Source: Pontederia crassipes (lineage: Eukaryota > Streptophyta > Magnoliopsida > Commelinales > Pontederiaceae). Taken from it: a DNA stretch of 64,000 bases. The notes below the pieces were generated by a model, which saw nothing but the letters and a program-made list of their open reading frames with translations, was not told the origin of the DNA and did no database searches. The DNA is taken from NCBI GenBank assembly GCA_030549335.1, contig CM060198.1, positions 56,926,771 to 56,990,770 on the forward strand. The letters are read 5' to 3'. Shown piece by piece: positions 25,881-38,199 of this stretch. Position 1 is the first letter of the stretch. Every line of letters starts with the position of its first letter. The position numbers and the translations under genes are program-made.

Positions 25881-26128
25881 GCGTGAGAGAAGAACGTCGC
25901 CGAAGTAGTCGCAGGCAGGCCTCGCCGGAGTAGTTTGCAGGCCTCGCCGGAGGGCGCCCAGATGCTCTCGCCTCACGTCGATCAGCTCCTGACGCTTCCC
26001 ATTCGTGACCCGAATGAACCGCCGCGTGCTCTCCTCCTAAACAGTCGATTCAAGCTCCTCTCATCCGAGGCGTTGAATGTAGATCGAACGGATATGATAT
26101 AATGTATGCACCTAAGTGTGTACGCACC

Positions 26129-26171
<43 letters not shown>

Positions 26172-27516
26172 GTGAGGTTTAATTATTAGATCCAATGCAA
26201 GTTGATTGTTTGAAAGCTCAATAACTCAGTCGTTTACCAAATTCTTCGAATTGTTCCATTTAATTTGCCACCTGCCAAAGATTTCACAATCTAGGGAAGG
26301 CGTTTACCCATCATATGTACTAGAAAACATTTCTGCATTATTGTACTTAATTAATTATAAAAAATTTGAACCATTACTTTAGCTCGAATTATTGGACCTA
26401 AAATAATAATTTCTTCTCGGTCAAGTGGGCATTATAAAAAATACGCACGGCTAAAACCTAGTACATGATCCATTAGATAAGAATCCGAAATAATAGTATA
26501 TATCCTTTTGAAGTAACAAAAGAAATGCTTAATTAACTGCTACAAATCTAGCCATAAGTTAAACATTTCATATAAACCTCACAAAATCCATGTTTTTTAT
26601 TCTTTTTTTTTTCTATAAAAAGGTAGCACAGTAGTTAACATGAGTGGGCATAATAATCAAAGTCTAACGGAAGTACCATAAATTCTTAAGATAACTAAAT
26701 GATCTAAACTTTTTTTTTCAAAATCTATTTGATAATATATAATATATAATAGGAGTAATTTCTTAAACTTTCTCTAAATTATAGTGATTTTTTTTTGCGT
26801 GTACTCCATATATATGAACTCACTTTAGCGCCCCTAAACTATGTAACGATTTCTACTTTAATTCAACCGTCATATTATATTAATTTTTTCATTATTTTTT
26901 ATTTTTTTAATTTATGAAATGGCTAAACCATCCTTTGCAGTTTGAAATAAGTGTCAACTTTTTTATCGAGGGTAATTTAGTTATTTAATAAATTAAAAAT
27001 AATAAAAAAATTAATAAAATACGACGAATGTACTAAAGTGAAAATTGTGATAAATATGAAAAATCTCTATTGTTAGAAGATTGAAAATTTATTATTAATT
27101 TATATTGAAACAATTGTTGCTTCGAAAAGAAACAAAGAATATTCATAGAAGCCTAAGAATTTGTTGTATTCGAGTCAAATATGGTGGGCTTAAAAAGTTG
27201 AAGGTTCTTTCTTGCGAATACTCACCTTGTTCTCGTCCATCTCACACACACATACAAAACAAATAAATAATTGTATAGTAGTATGAAATGTAATGTCTTT
27301 AAAATCTTTGGTAATATCTACACTTACAAAATTAAATAAAAAAAAACGTATGAGCCATAATTAAATGTGTTCCGAAGATACTTATGACGATAATGATTGA
27401 TTCAATGGACCCCTCATATGATTCTTGTCAAACTTTTCTTTTTTTCCTTTTTATAGTCGTCGTGCATGATCACGTTAGTTGGTCCTCTTCAACAATGAAT
27501 CTTTTGGCTCCGTCTT

Positions 27517-27641
<125 letters not shown>

Positions 27642-27910
27642 GCTAATTATATATGATGCTTAATATAAGTTACAACAATGGATTTCCACTAATCCAATAA
27701 CAAAATATTAATTGCAATAAACTAATAATCTCATTTCGGAGGCTAACAAATTTTATGGTTCATGAGATCTTGGGGAATATTGAATGATTGATTTAATTAA
27801 GATCAAGTTAAGTCTCCATGTAAGAAAATTAAATAAGTTCCGGGATTATTGATGATTTTATTTATTTTTTTACATTTTTTATGTGAGATAAACGCCACCG
27901 TCATCCAATT

Positions 27911-27912
<2 letters not shown>

Positions 27913-27985
<73 letters not shown>
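27913..27985. repeat. (CT)n microsatellite upstream of CIPK, second tract
   Basis: A 73-bp CT tract about 0.9 kb before the CIPK start codon and in the same orientation as the tract at 27526-27638. Confidence 0.97.
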
Positions 27986-27989
<4 letters not shown>

Positions 27990-28892
27990 ACTCATTTGTT
28001 TATGTGTTCATGCACATGGCCTGACCATTAAGCGGTGCAATGGTGAACATTGACCTCTTGAGAAAATTATAAAAAAAAATCCATGACATTTCCCACCTTC
28101 TTATCCAAAGAAAACAAAAAGAAAAAATAAATACAAGAATTAGGTGGATACATTCTTGTTCATGCTCCTAATAAAGTAAAGATCTTTCTTAGCTTCCTTA
28201 TACCAAAGTTTATTTGGTCCAATTGCAAACTTTTAAATAGGTTTCCAATCGAATACAAAAATATTTGCCCAATATAAAAAAACTAGACAATTGATAGTTT
28301 AAATTCAAATTGACCAATATCAAATCTCTCTTGATAATATACACACAGTTTTCAAATATAATATATATATGTAGAATTATTAAAAAACAAATAGGAAAAA
28401 ATATACATTCTCAAAAAAGTAAAAAAAAAATTACTTATTGCTGTTTAATTGCAGAAGTGAAAACATTATACTTTTCTTTCAAACTTCGGTAGGTATGAAC
28501 TAAAAAAAAAAAGATCACTTTTTTTTGTCCTTGAGGCCGAGACGTAACGATCTCTCAAAGCCCGTTGTTTTCTCTCTCTCTGTTGCAACTTTCTGCTATC
28601 CGCCTCCAGAACAGAAAGATTAAAGAAACTTTGTGGAGATCTCCATGGATTCCCTAACTTTTTCTGTTTCAAAAACTGCCGTTTGAATCCATCTATGCTT
28701 TCCTCGTAGATCTTTCCTCCGGTGGCTGGAGTTTCCCCTAAAAAAGACGATTTTTATTTTGCCTGCGAGCTCGGAGCCATGAATGTGGTGAAGTCCCAGG
28801 TGTGGCAGCCGTGCAAAAAGAAGAGATTTTGATCGCTTCGGAGTAGAGCGCCGCGGCACTCGAACTGCGTCGAGCCTGTTCTTGCTGCTGAG

Positions 28893-31800
28893 ATGGCTTT
28901 GGCGGGGAAGACGAGAGTGGGCAAGTATGAGCTCGGGAGGACGCTCGGGGAAGGAACCTTCGCCAAGGTGAAGTTCGCGAAGAACGTGGACACGGGCGAT
29001 AATGTGGCCGTCAAGATCCTGGACAAGGAGAAGATCCTGCGCCATAAAATGGTCGCGCAGGTGAATGATAAAACATGTCAATTTGCAGAGAACGATGCGA
29101 CTTTTGATGCTGCATTTTTTTTTTCTGATTGGTGAAAAAGATGCAGTCGTTATGTTCTTTTTTATTTTAATATGTTCATGGGCACTGAGTAGTTTGTGTA
29201 GTCACGCATAAGGTGCAAAGCCATGGTTTTGCTTCTGCCAGGTGAGAAAAATGAGGAATTGTCGCGGAAGACATGACATGTTTTCTTCAACAACAACAAC
29301 AAAGCCTTATCCCACTAGGTGGGGTCGGCTACATGAATCACTCTATTAGTAACCAAACCTTTGTTTTCTTCATTTGATTATTTTCATCTGATGAGTCCTT
29401 TGTTAATAGTTGACATGCTTTTTGTTTGGTTGCGTGATCATCGATATAATAAACTCTAGTCATTTCGTGAAGTTCAATGAGAGAACTCATAATTTTCCAG
29501 TGACACAAGCTTTTTATTGTTTCTATCGTTGGTTGCATAGTTAATTAGTAGGTCATGTTTGACAGGACTTGTTTATGATGCTGCACCCTTGAAATGTTTC
29601 TCTGATTCCCGTTCTTAATCTTCTTTGATAAGTTTTGTTGATGGATGATTCATTATAGGATGGTCATAGTAGCTATCCTTTTGTCATGCAGATCAAACGC
29701 GAAATCTCGACTATGAAACTCATTAGACATCCAAATGTCATTAGGATGTATGAGGTGAGTGCAAGCATTGGCCCCCTCCATGTCTGTTAGATCTTATTGT
29801 CAATGATGTTTTCGTGATCAAACATTTCACCAATCATGATTAAGTTTCATCCCATCTGACCTTTGTCGTAATTACTCCATAGCTTCCTCTTCACCCTCAC
29901 TTCAATCTGACAAGGCATCCAAACCATCTTTCAGACTGTGCAACTGTGATGCTTTGCAAGATATGTTTGACTGTTTTTGGTATTTTTCAGGTAATGGCTA
30001 GCAAGACAAAGATATACATAGTTTTGGAGCTGGTGACAGGTGGAGAACTCTTCGATAAAATTGTACGATTGTCTTTAATTAAAAGTTCATAAATATCTGG
30101 AAACTGTTCTCAAAAGCTTCTACGATTCATGCTTTTCTTTCTCATGTTTTGTCTCTGTTGGTTTAGGCTCGAAATGGAAAACTGAAAGAGGATGAAGCTA
30201 GAAAGTACTTTCAGCAGCTGATCAATGCTGTAGACTACTGTCATAGCAGAGGTGTCTCCCATCGAGACCTAAAGGTTGATAACACATCAATTATCATGTA
30301 TAGTACCTGCCGAATTATTGAATTTTAGCCCAGAAACTTCTCACTGGTTGCTGTTTCTAACTTGCAATGACTAACAGCCAGAGAATCTCTTGCTGGACTC
30401 TGGTGGCAATCTGAAGGTCTCAGATTTTGGACTAAGTGCATTACCTCAGCAAGTTCGTGTGAGTTGAAAACTAGGTTATGCTTATACTATTTTATCAGGA
30501 GTCAACTTGTTTGTTTCAGATTATAGTTTTCATGTTCATTCCCTGCTGCCAGAATTTTTGTCTGTGTTTGTTTCCTTTGTGTTTGTACATATATAGTCAA
30601 CTCCTCATTAGTTTGATTTGCAACAACTTTTCCTGAAATCATCTCTTTCTTCGTACCTGTCCATCACATGAAAGTATTGTTACATTAAAAAAATGGAAGA
30701 AATTTATACTGTTTCAAAGACATTAATAATTGGCCTGTCTGATTGCAGGAAGATGGATTGCTTTACACAGCATGTGGTACTCCTAATTATGTTGCTCCTG
30801 AAGTAATTCATTAGACTTAATTCTTGTCATCAGTTTCTTATTTATTCACATTATTTTTTTAATAAACTTCAAAGTCATTTCTTTTTGTTCAGGTTGTTAA
30901 GGATAAGGGATATGATGGAGCCAAGGCAGACCTATGGTCATGTGGAGTTATCCTTTTTGTTCTTATGGCAGGTTACTTGCCTTTTGATGATTCTAACCTT
31001 GTTTCACTGTATAAAAAGGTGAAGTTTGGTTTGGTATTTTACTCATTATCAACTGCAAAGGCTTGTATTTGGTGGAATCTCTTGTTTTAAAGATTTCATT
31101 CTGGTTGTATTTGCAGATATTTAAAGCAGATTTCACTTGTCCATCTTGGTTCTCCACAAGCGCAAAGAAACTTATCAAACGAATTTTGGATCCGAATCCC
31201 CAAACAGTAAGTTTATCTTCTCCACCAGAATGCTCACTTTATAAGTACCAATTTTTCCTTTCCTTTTGGTTAAATTACTTGAAGAAAAAGCTGAAGTATT
31301 TAAACTGAATAACGCATGTTCCTTATATGCTCCCTTTACAGCGAATTACAGTGGCCGAAGTCATAGAAAATGATTGGTTTAAGAAAGGTTATCAACCACC
31401 AGTCTTTGAACAAGCAGATGGCAATCTTGATGATGTTGATGCAATCTTTAATGAATTTGGGGTGATGTGTTGTGATTTTCCTTATATATTCCAACTTACC
31501 TCGATGTCTTGGCACATATGAAAACGATATTTCTTTCCTCCACCATGCAGGAGTCAGCCAATCTTGTTCTTGAGAGCAGAGATGAAAGACCAGCTCCAAT
31601 GAATGCTTTTGAGCTGATTTCTACATCACAGGGTCTCAATCTTGGGACTCTGTTTGAGAAGAAAATGGTGACATAATTTTCTTACTTCATAATATTATGC
31701 GCATGGCTTGTTTGCATCTTGGTTTCTGCAAAATAACGAACCTCTTACATCTGAAGCATGACTTCTCAAGAGTTGAAAATAACCGTGGAATATCTTCCAT

Positions 31801-32761
31801 TTTCGTAGTTCTATTAAGATCATATGCATCACTCGGATATGGAGTTTGTCATGTATCAAAATTTTGTTACTTCATCCAGTAACTATGTGATATTTACAAT
31901 CCAATGAATAAGTTTGGCCCCAGTATTTCCCGGAAAGCAAATCATTTCATGTTTCTACACATGTTTCACAATATTTAACCAAATTCTATTCACCTCCTTG
32001 CCTTCTTCTGCAGGGTCCTGTCAAAAGAGAAACCAGGTTTGTATCAAAACTTCCAGCCAATGAGATACTCTCAAAAATTGAAGAAACATCCAAGCCTCTG
32101 GGATTTGATGTGAAGAAACAGAATTACAAGGTCTGCAACTTAGTAGTTTCCTTTTTCTTCTGATAAATACGCCTCCTTATCTTTATATCAAATTATGTTT
32201 CAGCGACTTGTCTTCCGTCTTGTTCCATAAGTTGCTGTTAATTCACTGTATTTACTATTTATCATATTAATTACACTGTTTCCATGGATTTGCCCCAAGA
32301 TTTTTTTGAAGAAAATGTCTAATGTTGACATAATAACTATTCATGCAGATGAAGCTGCAAGGGGAGAAATCCGGAAGGAAAGGCCATTTAGCCATTGCAA
32401 CCGAGGTACATGCAATCTTCATTAAACCTTCCCAAAGTCCCTCTCTTTGTCCAATCTTACTTCTCATGCTTTATCGAACCTGATCGTGAAACCCACTTAT
32501 CCTATTCAGGTTTTCGAAGTAACGCCTGCTTTGCACATCGTGGAACTCCGCAAATCCAAGGGCGACACGCTGGAGTTTCACAAGGTGAAACAAAGAAAAA
32601 ACATTACCTTTTTTGTTAAATTCTGCATGTAGTGCTAAACTAACTTTTTATGTGCGTTTTGCTTCTTGAATTATCTGCAGTTCTACAAAAGTCTCTCCAC
32701 TGGCCTCAAAGACATCGTGTGGAAGTCTCAGGGGGACCTCAGTGGAGAGGAGAAGAGGTAG
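28893..32761 (+). CDS. CIPK: CBL-interacting Ser/Thr protein kinase (CIPK3/9/23-like)
   Basis: Calcium-signalling kinase of the SnRK3 family. CBL calcium sensors bind its NAF motif and release autoinhibition, and close relatives regulate potassium, nitrate and magnesium transporters. Fourteen in-frame exons: 28893-29060, 29692-29754, 29991-30062, 30167-30274, 30378-30458, 30749-30802, 30893-31018, 31117-31206, 31342-31461, 31551-31667, 32014-32130, 32349-32405, 32510-32584, 32681-32761; 442 aa, normal for the family. Kinase domain: glycine loop GEGTFAKV (19-26), Lys41, HRD 133-135, DFG 153-155, APE 180-182. NAF motif MNAFELIS at 311-318, then the PPI-type region (RETRFVSK, residues 338-345), and a C-terminal [16 protein letters not shown] domain. 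The intron-rich layout fits the intron-containing CIPK clade. Residue 132 is Ser before HRDLK where Tyr is usual. The exact orthologue among CIPK3, 9 and 23 is uncertain. Intron 1 carries a SINE tail. Confidence 0.95.
29287..29346 (-). mobile_element. 3'-end fragment of a plant SINE (Au-like) in CIPK intron 1
   Basis: The plus strand reads (CAA)n followed by gccttatcccactaggtggg and gtcggctac. In reverse this is the conserved 3' end and TTG-repeat tail of Au-type SINEs, which are widespread in angiosperms. The 5' tRNA-derived part is not recognisable, so the copy is 5'-truncated. Confidence 0.6.
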
Positions 32762-33457
32762 ATAGATCCCAGCTGCAGAAATGTACATACAGTAGCATTA
32801 TGTAATACAGATTTGCACCCATCACCGTGATTGATAATTGGAACCTTCTAAATTTTCATTTGGCAACAGAAAGGAAATGTAGCATATTACAATATTTTAT
32901 CTTTGATTAATCATGTTAAGTTTTACCCCGGATTATCACCCAATTCACTCTTCCTATCTCCTTGTTCGACATTAATGCTGCAACATCTGTGTTCTTGGGA
33001 GGTTGTTCTGATTAAACTTGCTCACTCTAATCCTGCGACCACACTGTCAAGAAGACAAATTGAAAAACCTGTGTTTCTTGGGAGGTTTAGTTTAGACTTC
33101 GAATATGAAAAACCTCATTCACCATAATCAGGATGCAAATTGATCAGATGATAATGAATTTAATTTTTTATATTCGTTCGAATATTGTAATAGACGATCG
33201 ACATATGATTAAATAATCATGCACTCTCCTGTCATTTTTTCATTCAGTTTCTGATTACTGAATCTGTAATAAATCCTGCACAAATATCTCCAAATTCCTG
33301 TTGGTTAGCCATGTATTCCGTGCTTCTGCCACGTGGTTGGTTTCTGATATCTATTGAATCTTTACTCGCCAATGGGCGCTCGTGAGAGTGCCACATCTGC
33401 CAAGGCGAACAGATAAGGGATGAGACTGGAAACTGGCAGCTTTACCAGAGGCCGCCA
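32762..33457. other. Spacer between CIPK 3' end and mTERF
   Basis: Holds the CIPK 3' UTR (about 32762-32900) and the promoter side of the first mTERF gene. I see no further gene. This flank is unique: it is not repeated before the other mTERF copies. Confidence 0.6.
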
Positions 33458-34441
33458 ATGGGGGGGCGGTCTACTCAATCTGTTCGTCTTCCTTGCTCCC
33501 GGCAGCAGCTCAACATGCTGCACTCCCTCTGCGCCTCGCCTGCGGTCACACTCCCCGGCAATGCCGCCACCGCCGCGCAGTTAGCAAACCTCACCACCAA
33601 GCCGTCGACGACAAGCCCGACGTCTCTGAAGACAACCTCGCCGCCGTCCCAGCAGCTGCACCACCAATCCGAATTCCCCCTCCCGCTCCCCGACCTCCCC
33701 GACCATGTCAAGGAGAAGATCCTCAGCCTGGAGATCATGGGCATCGACTCCGGCCGAGCCCTGGCGCACAACCCGGAGCTCCACGACGCCAGCCTCGACT
33801 CCGTCCATGCCGTCATCTCCTACCTACTGTCCAGGGGCATCCACCACAAGGACCTCCCGAGAATCCTCGGCATGTGCCCCAAGATCCTGACGTCCAGCAT
33901 CCACTCCGACCTCCGCCCGGTGTTCGCCTTCCTCTCCAAGGACCTCAAGGTGCCCGACGCCAACTTCCGGCGGGTCATCAAGAAGTGCCCGAGGCTGCTG
34001 AGCTCCAGCGTCCGTGACCAGCTCAAGCCGGCGCTCATCTACCTCCAGAGACTGGGGTTCAGGGACACCGACGCGCTCGCCTACCAGGACCCGGTCCTGC
34101 TGGTCTCCAGCGTCGAGAAGACTCTGATGCCCAAGCTGCAGCACCTGATGGGCTTGGGGCTGACCAGGGAGGAGGCCGTGGGGATGGTGCTGCGGTGCCC
34201 GGGGCTGTTCACCTTCAGCATCGAGAAAAATTTCAAGCCCAAGTACGAGTACTACGTCGAGGAGATTGGAGGGGACTTGAATGAGCTGAAGGGGTTCCCC
34301 CAGTACTTCGCCTTCAGTCTGGAGAAGAGGATAAAGCCCAGGCACCATGAGCTGAAGGAGAGGGGGATCACCATGCCTCTGTCAGTGATGCTTAAGAGCA
34401 CTGATGAGGAGTTCAAGGCGATGATGGAGAAGAGCTCGTAG
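33458..34441 (+). CDS. MTEF1: Plastid mTERF family protein, MTEF1/SOLDAT10-like, copy 1 (native N-terminus)
   Basis: mTERF proteins bind organelle nucleic acid through stacked helical repeats and tune transcription or RNA processing; the SOLDAT10/MTEF1 group acts in chloroplasts. A single exon gives 327 aa, or 308 aa from the internal Met20 at 33515 (MLHSLCASPAVTLPG), which looks like a better start for a Ser/Ala-rich transit peptide. Family signatures recur about every 35 residues: GIDSGRALAHNPEL, LPRILGMCPKILTS, FRRVIKKCPRLLSS, GMVLRCPGLFTFSI and FPQYFAFSLEKRIKPRH, followed by the usual LKSTDEEF tail. High G/C at third codon positions. It is the leftmost mTERF of a tandem array and the only one with its own 5' end. 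It carries NELKG where copy 4 has EELKE, a change shared with copies 2 and 3. Confidence 0.9.
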   Translation: MGGRSTQSVRLPCSRQQLNMLHSLCASPAVTLPGNAATAAQLANLTTKPSTTSPTSLKTTSPPSQQLHHQSEFPLPLPDLPDHVKEKILSLEIMGIDSGRALAHNPELHDASLDSVHAVISYLLSRGIHHKDLPRILGMCPKILTSSIHSDLRPVFAFLSKDLKVPDANFRRVIKKCPRLLSSSVRDQLKPALIYLQRLGFRDTDALAYQDPVLLVSSVEKTLMPKLQHLMGLGLTREEAVGMVLRCPGLFTFSIEKNFKPKYEYYVEEIGGDLNELKGFPQYFAFSLEKRIKPRHHELKERGITMPLSVMLKSTDEEFKAMMEKSS

Positions 34442-34814
34442 CTGGATCATACTCTGTATCCTGTAAATAATGCCGACTGTATACTGAGACCAGCTAGGGG
34501 TACTTGCCCCAGCAGAGAAAGATGTCTTCTTCTGGTACATTGAGGGTTCAGAATTCAGATGGTATGTGATCATATCCAATTCCAGTCTATTGTTGGAAGA
34601 ATTTTTTTTAAGCTTTATCAGTTTGCATGGGCTACTGAACTGTTGGATGTAGGTGTTTATAACAAATCTTTCAAGCAAAGAAGTAGAATTGGGATACTTG
34701 TTGTTTTGGTTCTGTTTATGAACTGCCAAACCTACAGAAACTTCTACATATATGTGATGAATTGCCGAGACAGATTTAGTTTTGAGAAGAAAACTTCACC
34801 TCTAGATTTGAAGC

Positions 34815-34818
<4 letters not shown>

Positions 34819-34874
<56 letters not shown>
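34819..34874. repeat. (TA)n microsatellite downstream of mTERF copy 1
   Basis: About 55 bp of TA dinucleotides. The matching tracts are shorter in unit 2 (about 44326-44352) and unit 3 (about 53811-53832) and absent in unit 4, so the units differ by slippage here although they are nearly identical elsewhere. Confidence 0.95.
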
Positions 34875-34878
<4 letters not shown>

Positions 34879-34917
34879 ATGAAATCGGATGGAGAATCGT
34901 CAGATTGTATCTATAAT

Positions 34918-35475
34918 TAAAAAAATAGATTTTATAAATGATAAATTTTTTTTGATAAATTGGTGACACTGAAATCTTAAATTATGCTTTATTAAGTCAT
35001 TTTGTATCGATTCCTAAGCTAAATTGCATCAAAATATATTTAAAATGAAGAAAATATATTAAAATTTTCATTTAAATCATTTTTTATTATTATAAACATA
35101 TTTTAAATTAGTATTTAAGATCGTATTAAGATTTTAAACTTAAAAATTCTTAAGATAAAATTAAGATTGATAAGAACTAGTAAAACCTTAAGATCTATGA
35201 ATTGTAACGACAGCAAACAGATACATGGAAGCCATGTACCAAACAGAATTGTAAGATCGTTCTTATTAATAAAAATATATTTTTTTTATAAATGATAAAT
35301 ATTTTTTTTGATAAATTTGTTGGACTTAAATCTTAAACTACGATTTTATTAAGCCATTTTTTATCTCTTCTTAATCTAAATTGCATCAAAATATATTAAA
35401 AATGAAGAAAATATATCAAAATTTCATTTAAATTACTTCTTATTATTATAAACATATTTAAAATTAATATTTAAG
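34918..35475. repeat. About 200-bp direct duplication in the mTERF 3' flank
   Basis: 34918-35115 and 35275-35475 are diverged direct copies sharing ataaatgataaat, cttaaat..attaagtcatttt, aaattgcatcaaaatatatt and cattattataaacatattt-type blocks. The same pair is present in units 2 and 3 (shifted by about 9.5 kb). Confidence 0.7.
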
Positions 35476-35730
35476 AGGGCACCGTGAAGAATCTTCTGAA
35501 AGCCATATGGCACCTCTGTGACCCTATTTACCAATGCTCATAGGACTCTCTACGCATATATAATCTTCTGAATCACGAGTTATAATTTTTTCCGTACTGC
35601 ATCATAAATCTTTATTATTTTCAAGTGAAAACTTTACTTAGTTATATATATATATATATATGATTTTTTTTAAAAAAAAGATTGATGATAAGATTATACA
35701 ACCTAATCTCTGAACTGAGAGATTTTCTCT

Positions 35731-36304
35731 TAGCCTCTCTTTGGTTCCGGAACTTTAAGTTTTTGTTGGAAGCGAAATCTTTACTTTTTTTTATTCTTCA
35801 TTATATTTTTATTAGCAAAATATTATTTATTACTAGTTAATATTAATATTATTCATTAAACTATTTTAATATTATCTTAAATAATAATTAATTATATATT
35901 TTATTTATTAATATGATATCATTTAGTTTATAAAATAATAACTTTAACTTAATATAAATATATTTTGTAAATAATAATATTAATGACATATGAAAATAAT
36001 AAATTATAATAATTAATATAAATAATTTTCATAAATTATAATATTAATATAAATAATTTCATAAATTATTATTTTAGTTAAATAAATATATAATATTTTA
36101 ATTTATTATAATTTTATACATTTAATAAAATAACAAATTATATTTTTAATTCTTACTTTTTATCCAAACACCAACTAAAATTTATCTATCAAATCAACTT
36201 TTCAAATTCACATTATTACACTTTTCATCCAAATACCACACCTAAACTTTTCTACCAAATCAATTAATTCCGAAACTTAAACTCCCCAAACTAAACACGG
36301 CCTC
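35731..36304. mobile_element. MITE, hAT-like ends, unit 1
   Basis: About 570 bp and AT-rich. The ends are imperfect inverted repeats: the left end starting AGCCTCTCTTTGGTTCCGG and the reverse complement of the right end starting AGGCCGTGTTTAGTTTGGG agree at 22 of the first 31 positions. No transposase. It lies just downstream of the intact SKP1-like gene. Confidence 0.6.
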
Positions 36305-36586
36305 AGTAACAATTCCTCGCAGAGTCCTCACAACAAATTTTAAGAATATTAAAGTGGCAAATTCATACTTTCCCAGCAAATATTAAAGGAAAATTAATGA
36401 TTCAAATGTAAAAATTTTCCAATAAATATATCAAAAATAGATTTATTACTGCCTATTCATATGTAAAAAGAAAAAATCCTACATATTGTTAAGCTCTAAT
36501 GGACTAAGTCCGACTCTGAAACTAAAACTACGAGTTCAAACGAAAAGGAAAAAGAAAAATCTACTAGATGCCACGTATCAAGAACA

Positions 36587-37224
36587 CTAAGGCGTGAAAG
36601 CCCATTCGTTCTCCTTCTTGAGGGCTTCCTCCTCCTCGGGCGTGAAGTCATTCTCGATGCCAAAGAGCTCGCGGACCTCTTCTGGCGACTTGTCCTTGAT
36701 CAAGTCGGCCACTTTCTGACAAGAGAGATCCAGCAAAGGTTTGATGTCCAGGTAGTTCGCGGCCTGCGCGTGCATGCAAAGTACCATTAGAATCTAATCA
36801 AGTCCTCTGCCGAAAGATAACTATATGAGGACCGCAGTGCATGCAAAGTTCGTACCAGTACAATGCCGAAGAGGACATCTTGAGAGACACCAGCAAAGAA
36901 CTCGGCGTCCCACTCTTTGAGCTCCTTTCGCAGCTCGCGGACAACGTCCCCCGCGCCGCCATTGATGCTACTGTGGCTCTCAGGTCCCACTGCTTGTTCC
37001 TGGATCTTGGCCTCCATCTCCACGTGCTTGCGGAGGTACTCCGTCACCTTGGCCAAGATGTCGGCGTTGACGTTGGGCACGGGGACGGGCGCCTCGCCCA
37101 CAACGCCGTCCTCGATCAGGTTATGGATCATCTTCGACATGGCGGCCGCCTCCGCCTCGATGTCGAACAGCTTCCCGTCCGCCGACCTCAGAGTCAACAT
37201 CTTCTTCTCGCTTCCTCTTGACAT
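36587..37224 (-). CDS. SKP1-like protein (SCF ubiquitin ligase adaptor), unit 1
   Basis: SKP1 proteins link F-box proteins to cullin 1 in SCF E3 ubiquitin ligases. Two exons, 36856-37224 and 36587-36763, join in phase 0 across a 92-bp GT..AG intron and give 181 aa. The N-terminus has the POZ-like start [17 protein letters not shown] and [17 protein letters not shown]; exon 2 carries [23 protein letters not shown] and closes with the hallmark [18 protein letters not shown] Gly/Ser-rich stretch (about residues 75-92) makes it slightly longer than canonical SKP1. A TATA-box is visible upstream. Identical proteins are encoded in units 2 and 3. It is the only SKP1-like copy of the unit without disabling changes. 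Confidence 0.9.
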
Positions 37225-37296
37225 GATCGGTGTTGTTTGTAATTTAACCTAGAGAGAGATCTTTGAGCAGTGAGAAAAGAAGCATCCGCGACCTCT

Positions 37297-37306
37297 AATT
37301 TATAAG
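37297..37306 (-). promoter_or_regulatory. TATA box of the SKP1-like gene
   Basis: The minus strand reads CTTATAAATT about 75 bp upstream of the ATG at 37224. The same box stands before the SKP1-like copies in units 2 and 3 and before the exon-1 fragments. In the disabled copy the upstream homology stops at this box. Confidence 0.55.
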
Positions 37307-37785
37307 CATGAGACGCCGAGGAACAATCGGACCGAGTAAAGATAATGATAGAAATATAAGAAGTGTTTTTGTATCTTATTATTATATAATTATTATCACA
37401 ACAACAAACGACGGAATATATTATTATATTGAAGCCCAAAATTAATTAAGGGGCCGGTTAATAATTATATTTATTTTTAAAAGATTTCCTAGTCAGAAGA
37501 ATAAATAGATGTCTTCTTAGTCGTAATCTTCATATATAGTCGCATAAGCCGAAGAAACACTCTGATGCATAATGATCGAAAAGTGGATTAAGAAACACAA
37601 GTTGTGCTCGTCACCAGCAACGGCAGAACAACTTCAAATCATGTTTCAGAAAACAAACGTCGTGATGCGTCTTTTAATCAACCCTTCCAATGATTGATGC
37701 AAGAAACCTCCGGTGCACATATACTCAAACCAAAGTTTTTTTTTCCGTCGAAAAAGATCAAATTTTTAATCCCGAACTCACAGAT

Positions 37786-38017
37786 GGCAGCGCTGGAAGC
37801 GCCGAAGACGACGACTCTGGACTCTGGAGGCAGAGGCGACGAAGTCCGGGTCGCCGGAAGTAACGCAGCAGCAGTCCGGGAGGAAGGGACAACGAAGTCA
37901 GGGACGATGCGATGTGGGGCCGAGGTATTCTGCGATCGTGTTTTCCTCGGTGGATCCTTGGCCGAGTTATTTATAGATGCCGCATCATCCGACCGACGAA
38001 GGGAAAACTTTATCTAA
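37786..38017 (+). CDS. Hypothetical short ORF, unit 1
   Basis: An open frame from MAALEAPKTTTLDSGGRGDE to a stop at 38017 (in-frame ATGs extend it up to 37694) lies in a locally GC-rich patch. I recognise no domain. It may be the leftover 5' part of a lost gene or untranslated sequence. It is identical in units 2 and 3, but those copies are too recent for this to indicate selection. Confidence 0.2.
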
Positions 38018-38128
38018 CTCCAAGATGGATCATAAAATTAAAAATAAAATCCATCTCGTACTCGAGTTAGACTTCCAAGATGGTCATTCTGGAACGTACT
38101 GAAACATAGTTGGATTTGGTTTACGTGC

Positions 38129-38129
<1 letters not shown>

Positions 38130-38199
<70 letters not shown>
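38130..38199. repeat. (ATT)n microsatellite, unit 1
   Basis: About 70 bp of ATT trinucleotides. Counterparts in units 2 and 3 differ by one or two repeats. Confidence 0.97.

Noticed and set aside
25520-25976. Overlapping frames of 84-108 codons in the GC-rich array
   Set aside because: All six frames are open because of the GC-rich repeat; the repeated peptide reflects the DNA repeat and nothing supports translation.
36841-37252. Plus-strand frames of 111-126 codons over the SKP1 genes
   Set aside because: Antisense shadows of SKP1 exon 1; the minus-strand frame has all SKP1 motifs and valid splice sites.
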